A DNA stretch of 64,000 nucleotides from Planococcus kocurii (GTDB taxonomy: Bacteria; Bacillota; Bacilli; Bacillales_A; Planococcaceae), in assembly GCF_001465835.2 (NCBI RefSeq), contig NZ_CP013661.2, positions 2,534,501 through 2,598,500 of the forward strand, in the 5' to 3' direction. The notes beneath the pieces are model-generated. The model did no database searches, was not told the origin of the DNA, and saw nothing but the letters and a program-made list of their open reading frames with translations. Every line of letters starts with the position of its first letter. Positions within the stretch are counted from its first letter, which is position 1. The position numbers and the translations under genes are program-made. Of this stretch, positions 61,894-64,000 are shown in pieces.

Positions 61894-63291
61894 TTGGAGC
61901 ATTTTTTGCAGGGGGTTGCTGATTTTTCAGCTTGGTTATGGGGAGTTCCACTCATCACCGTGTTGCTCATATCAGGTCTTTACATGACAGTGAAACTTGG
62001 CTTTTTTCAATTTCGTTATTTTGGTTACATCGTTGGGCAAACTTTTGGCAGTGTCTTTAAAAAACCAAAAGGAGAAGGAACGGTTACGCCTTTTCAGGCA
62101 TTAACATCGGCTCTTTCTTCAACAATTGGAGCGGCTAACATTGTCGGGGTGCCGGCCGCGATTATGTTTGGTGGACCGGGTGCTGTTTTTTGGATGTGGG
62201 TCATTGCGCTGATCGGGATGGCGCTGAAGTTTTCGGAAAGCGTACTTGCTGTTGAGTACCGTGAGAAAAACAGCGTGGGCGAATTTGTCGGCGGGCCGAT
62301 GTATTACATGACCAAAGGATTGAATATGAAATGGTTGGGGATTTGGTTTTCATTCGCGTTGATGATTGAATTGATCCCGAGCATCATGGTGCAAGGAAAC
62401 TCCATCGCGACGACAGTCGAAGCGACATTCGCTATTCCAGCGTTGTGGACGGGCATTGCGACAGCGATCCTGGTGTCGATTGTGGTCTTTGGCGGCATTA
62501 AGCGTATTGGAAAAGTGACGGAAATTTTTGTGCCGTTTATGGCCTTGGTTTATGTCGGAGGGGCTTTGGTCATTTTGCTGATGAATGTCAGTGCTCTTCC
62601 GGAATTCTTTATGCTGATTTTCAGCAATGCCTTTTCGCCTGCGCCGGTGATGGGTGGCTTTGCTGGTGCAGCGATTGTGGAAGTGATTCGCTGGGGATTT
62701 GCCCGCGGCCTGTATTCAAACGAGGCGGGACTCGGTACGGCACCTATCGCTCACGCAGCGGCGATGACCGATCATCCTGTGCGTCAAGGATTCTGGGCGG
62801 TCATTGGGGTAGTCGTCGATACGCTAATTGTGTGTACGGCAACGGCTTTTGTGGTGCTGTCCTCAGGTGTCTGGACAGAAGAAGGCGCAATGGAGAACTC
62901 CTCGGCGCTAACGAGTCTTGCTTTTGAATCGTATTTCGGCCAATTTGGTGCCGTTCTTGTTACGATTTGTTTGATTTTCTTTGTGTTGTCAACGATTTTG
63001 GTCGTTGTGTTTTACGGGGCTAAGCAGGCGGAGTTCTTGTTCGGTTTGAAGGCTTCTTACGGCATGCAGGTCGTTTACATTTTGGCGGTTGTGTTAGGAG
63101 CGGTTGGTGCAGCAGAAGTGATTTGGGGCTTCCTAGACATTATGCTCGCAGCCATTCTGATTCCGAACGTTTTCGCTATTTTGCTGTTGAGTAAGAAGGT
63201 AAAGGCGCTGACGGTCGAGTTTTTCACAGCGGATCCGTATTACAAAAAAGACCAACGAGAGAAAAAAGAGAAGAAAGCAGCAGGCGTGTAA
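61894..63291 (+). CDS. Sodium:alanine symporter (AGCS family)
   Basis: 465 aa, about 11 transmembrane segments. AGCS signatures: TPFQALTSALSSTIGAANIVGVPAAI (~66-91), GGPMYYMTKGL (~133) and RGLYSNEAGLGTAPIAHAAA (~269-288). Imports alanine or glycine with Na+. TTG start with GAGGGGG upstream. Wobble terminator follows. Confidence 0.93.
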   Translation: MEHFLQGVADFSAWLWGVPLITVLLISGLYMTVKLGFFQFRYFGYIVGQTFGSVFKKPKGEGTVTPFQALTSALSSTIGAANIVGVPAAIMFGGPGAVFWMWVIALIGMALKFSESVLAVEYREKNSVGEFVGGPMYYMTKGLNMKWLGIWFSFALMIELIPSIMVQGNSIATTVEATFAIPALWTGIATAILVSIVVFGGIKRIGKVTEIFVPFMALVYVGGALVILLMNVSALPEFFMLIFSNAFSPAPVMGGFAGAAIVEVIRWGFARGLYSNEAGLGTAPIAHAAAMTDHPVRQGFWAVIGVVVDTLIVCTATAFVVLSSGVWTEEGAMENSSALTSLAFESYFGQFGAVLVTICLIFFVLSTILVVVFYGAKQAEFLFGLKASYGMQVVYILAVVLGAVGAAEVIWGFLDIMLAAILIPNVFAILLLSKKVKALTVEFFTADPYYKKDQREKKEKKAAGV

Positions 63292-63340
63292 ATCTGTGTT
63301 TTGGCGAGTAAGTTTGCGGAATTAGGTAATGTAAGTTGTG

Positions 63341-63388
63341 AAAGCTCTATTGCTGAGGACTTCGTGTTCTTGGGAATGGGGCTTTTTT
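63341..63388 (+). terminator. Terminator after the symporter
   Basis: AAGCTCTATT / AATGGGGCTT with wobbles and an inner GAGGAC-TTCG stem, then TTTTTT. Confidence 0.6.
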
Positions 63389-63591
63389 GTAGAAAAGAAA
63401 AAAGACGACGAGTTCCACATGATTTTATTAAATAGCTCTACATAAAAATTATTTATTTGAGGCTATAGTCTTAGGCTTAACTAACTGGTACACTAAGTGA
63501 GTTAACAATATTTGGATGACTTTTTTTGTCGCGAGTAAAGACGGCGGCGGAAAATTTCAGCGCAAATAATTGCGAAGAGGAGGAAACAATA

Positions 63592-63867
63592 ATGAAGAAA
63601 ATCGGTTTTGCAATCATGTCATTGATGGTGGTTATTAGTTTTACACTCAGCGCAGCTCCTACGCCAGTAGACGCTGCAGGCGTAAAAGCGAAGACCTATG
63701 CCAACTGCACCGAAATCAACAAAAAGTATAAAGGCGGCATTGCTCGTTCTTCCAAAGTGAAAAACAAAGGCGGCGTAACGAAACACAAGCCGTTTGTTTC
63801 CCAAGCGTTGTATGACGCCAACAAAAAGAGTGATCGTGATAAAGATTTGATTGCTTGCGAGAAGTAA
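63592..63867 (+). CDS. Secreted Excalibur-domain protein
   Basis: 91 aa: signal peptide (ending VDAAG), then a ~60-residue Excalibur domain with the DRDKDLIACE calcium-binding end and two Cys (NCTE, ACE). GAGGAGG lies 8 bases before ATG 63592. Such small proteins are exported; role unknown, often linked with nucleases. Confidence 0.88.
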   Translation: MKKIGFAIMSLMVVISFTLSAAPTPVDAAGVKAKTYANCTEINKKYKGGIARSSKVKNKGGVTKHKPFVSQALYDANKKSDRDKDLIACEK

Positions 63868-63904
63868 GCGTTTGGTATGACTTGTGTGGAAGATGCATTG
63901 CATG

Positions 63905-63952
63905 AAAAAACCGGTGCCAGGAATCACTCAGATTCCTGACACCGGTTTTTTT
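63905..63952 (+). terminator. Terminator after the Excalibur gene
   Basis: AAAACCGGTG.CAGGAA / TTCCTG.CACCGGTTTT plus T-run. Confidence 0.85.
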
Positions 63953-63966
63953 GTGGGAATTGTTTG

Positions 63967-63999
63967 GAAGTTGTGTGGGTGCCTGGCACCCACACAACT
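63967..63999 (+). repeat. Palindrome family D, copy 5
   Basis: AGTTGTGTGGGTGCC-T-GGCACCCACACAACT: perfect 15-base arms around the same core as copies 1-4. Confidence 0.85.
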
Positions 64000-64000
64000 G

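Overview
The window looks like chromosomal DNA of a low- to mid-GC Gram-positive of the Bacillales, most likely a Planococcaceae member (Planococcus/Planomicrobium-like). This is an inference from S-layer-homology (SLH) surface proteins, strong GGAGG-type ribosome sites with many GTG/TTG starts, an LCP (LytR-CpsA-Psr) protein, Gram-positive Wzz/BY-kinase/PHP-phosphatase genes and a ComK-like regulator. I saw no rRNA or tRNA genes and no CRISPR array.

Layout. 0-20 kb is a cell-surface and secretion region: the 3' end of a secreted nuclease, a lipoprotein HtrA-like protease, an NlpC/P60 cell-wall hydrolase, a patatin phospholipase, an acyltransferase-3 membrane protein, two secreted subtilases (one with SLH domains), an SLH protein, an SLH 5'-nucleotidase, and an SGNH-MBOAT pair that could O-acetylate a wall polymer. 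22-25.4 kb is a four-gene operon (GT2, a polytopic DUF6020-like protein, two SMR-type half-transporters) resembling a three-component outer-face glycosylation system. 26-31 kb holds an epimerase-like gene, a GT4, a small HTH-like protein, an LCP enzyme and a GDSL-like protein. 32-47.9 kb is a Wzx/Wzy-type polysaccharide cluster: chain-length regulator, tyrosine kinase and phosphatase; a PglF/E/C/D-type set for N,N'-diacetylbacillosamine and its transfer to lipid; a GT4; a WbpB/A/D/E-type set for a diacetamido-uronic acid; flippase, polymerase, and a WbpG-type amidotransferase. DNA becomes clearly AT-rich from about 36.1 kb to 47.9 kb, suggesting replacement of the sugar-specific part by transfer. 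47.9-61 kb is an accessory zone: an ISL3 remnant, a complete IS21-family element inserted in a gene, a Doc-type toxin with AbrB-like antitoxin, a RAYT transposase, comM/yifB plus a broken second copy around an AlbA_2-domain fragment, a ParB-like protein, comK, a Fic protein and gene relics. The window ends with an alanine:Na+ symporter and an Excalibur-domain protein.

The most unusual content is in the gaps. (A) About 15 copies of a ~200-bp structured repeat occur in five intergenic clusters (2.5-4.0, 7.6-8.6, 21.5-21.9, 25.5-25.8, 29.0-30.1 kb), with paired substitutions that preserve stems. (B) A ~155-bp double-hairpin module accompanies it. (C) A ~147-bp MITE-like repeat with terminal CCCTGTG/CACAGGG is confined to 47.9-61 kb and also shows compensatory changes; one copy lies beside the RAYT gene. 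(D) A GTGCCWGGCAC palindrome brackets two minus-strand gene units on both sides, as if they were cassettes. These repeats look like mobile or RNA-level structured elements and are the best candidates for something undescribed here.
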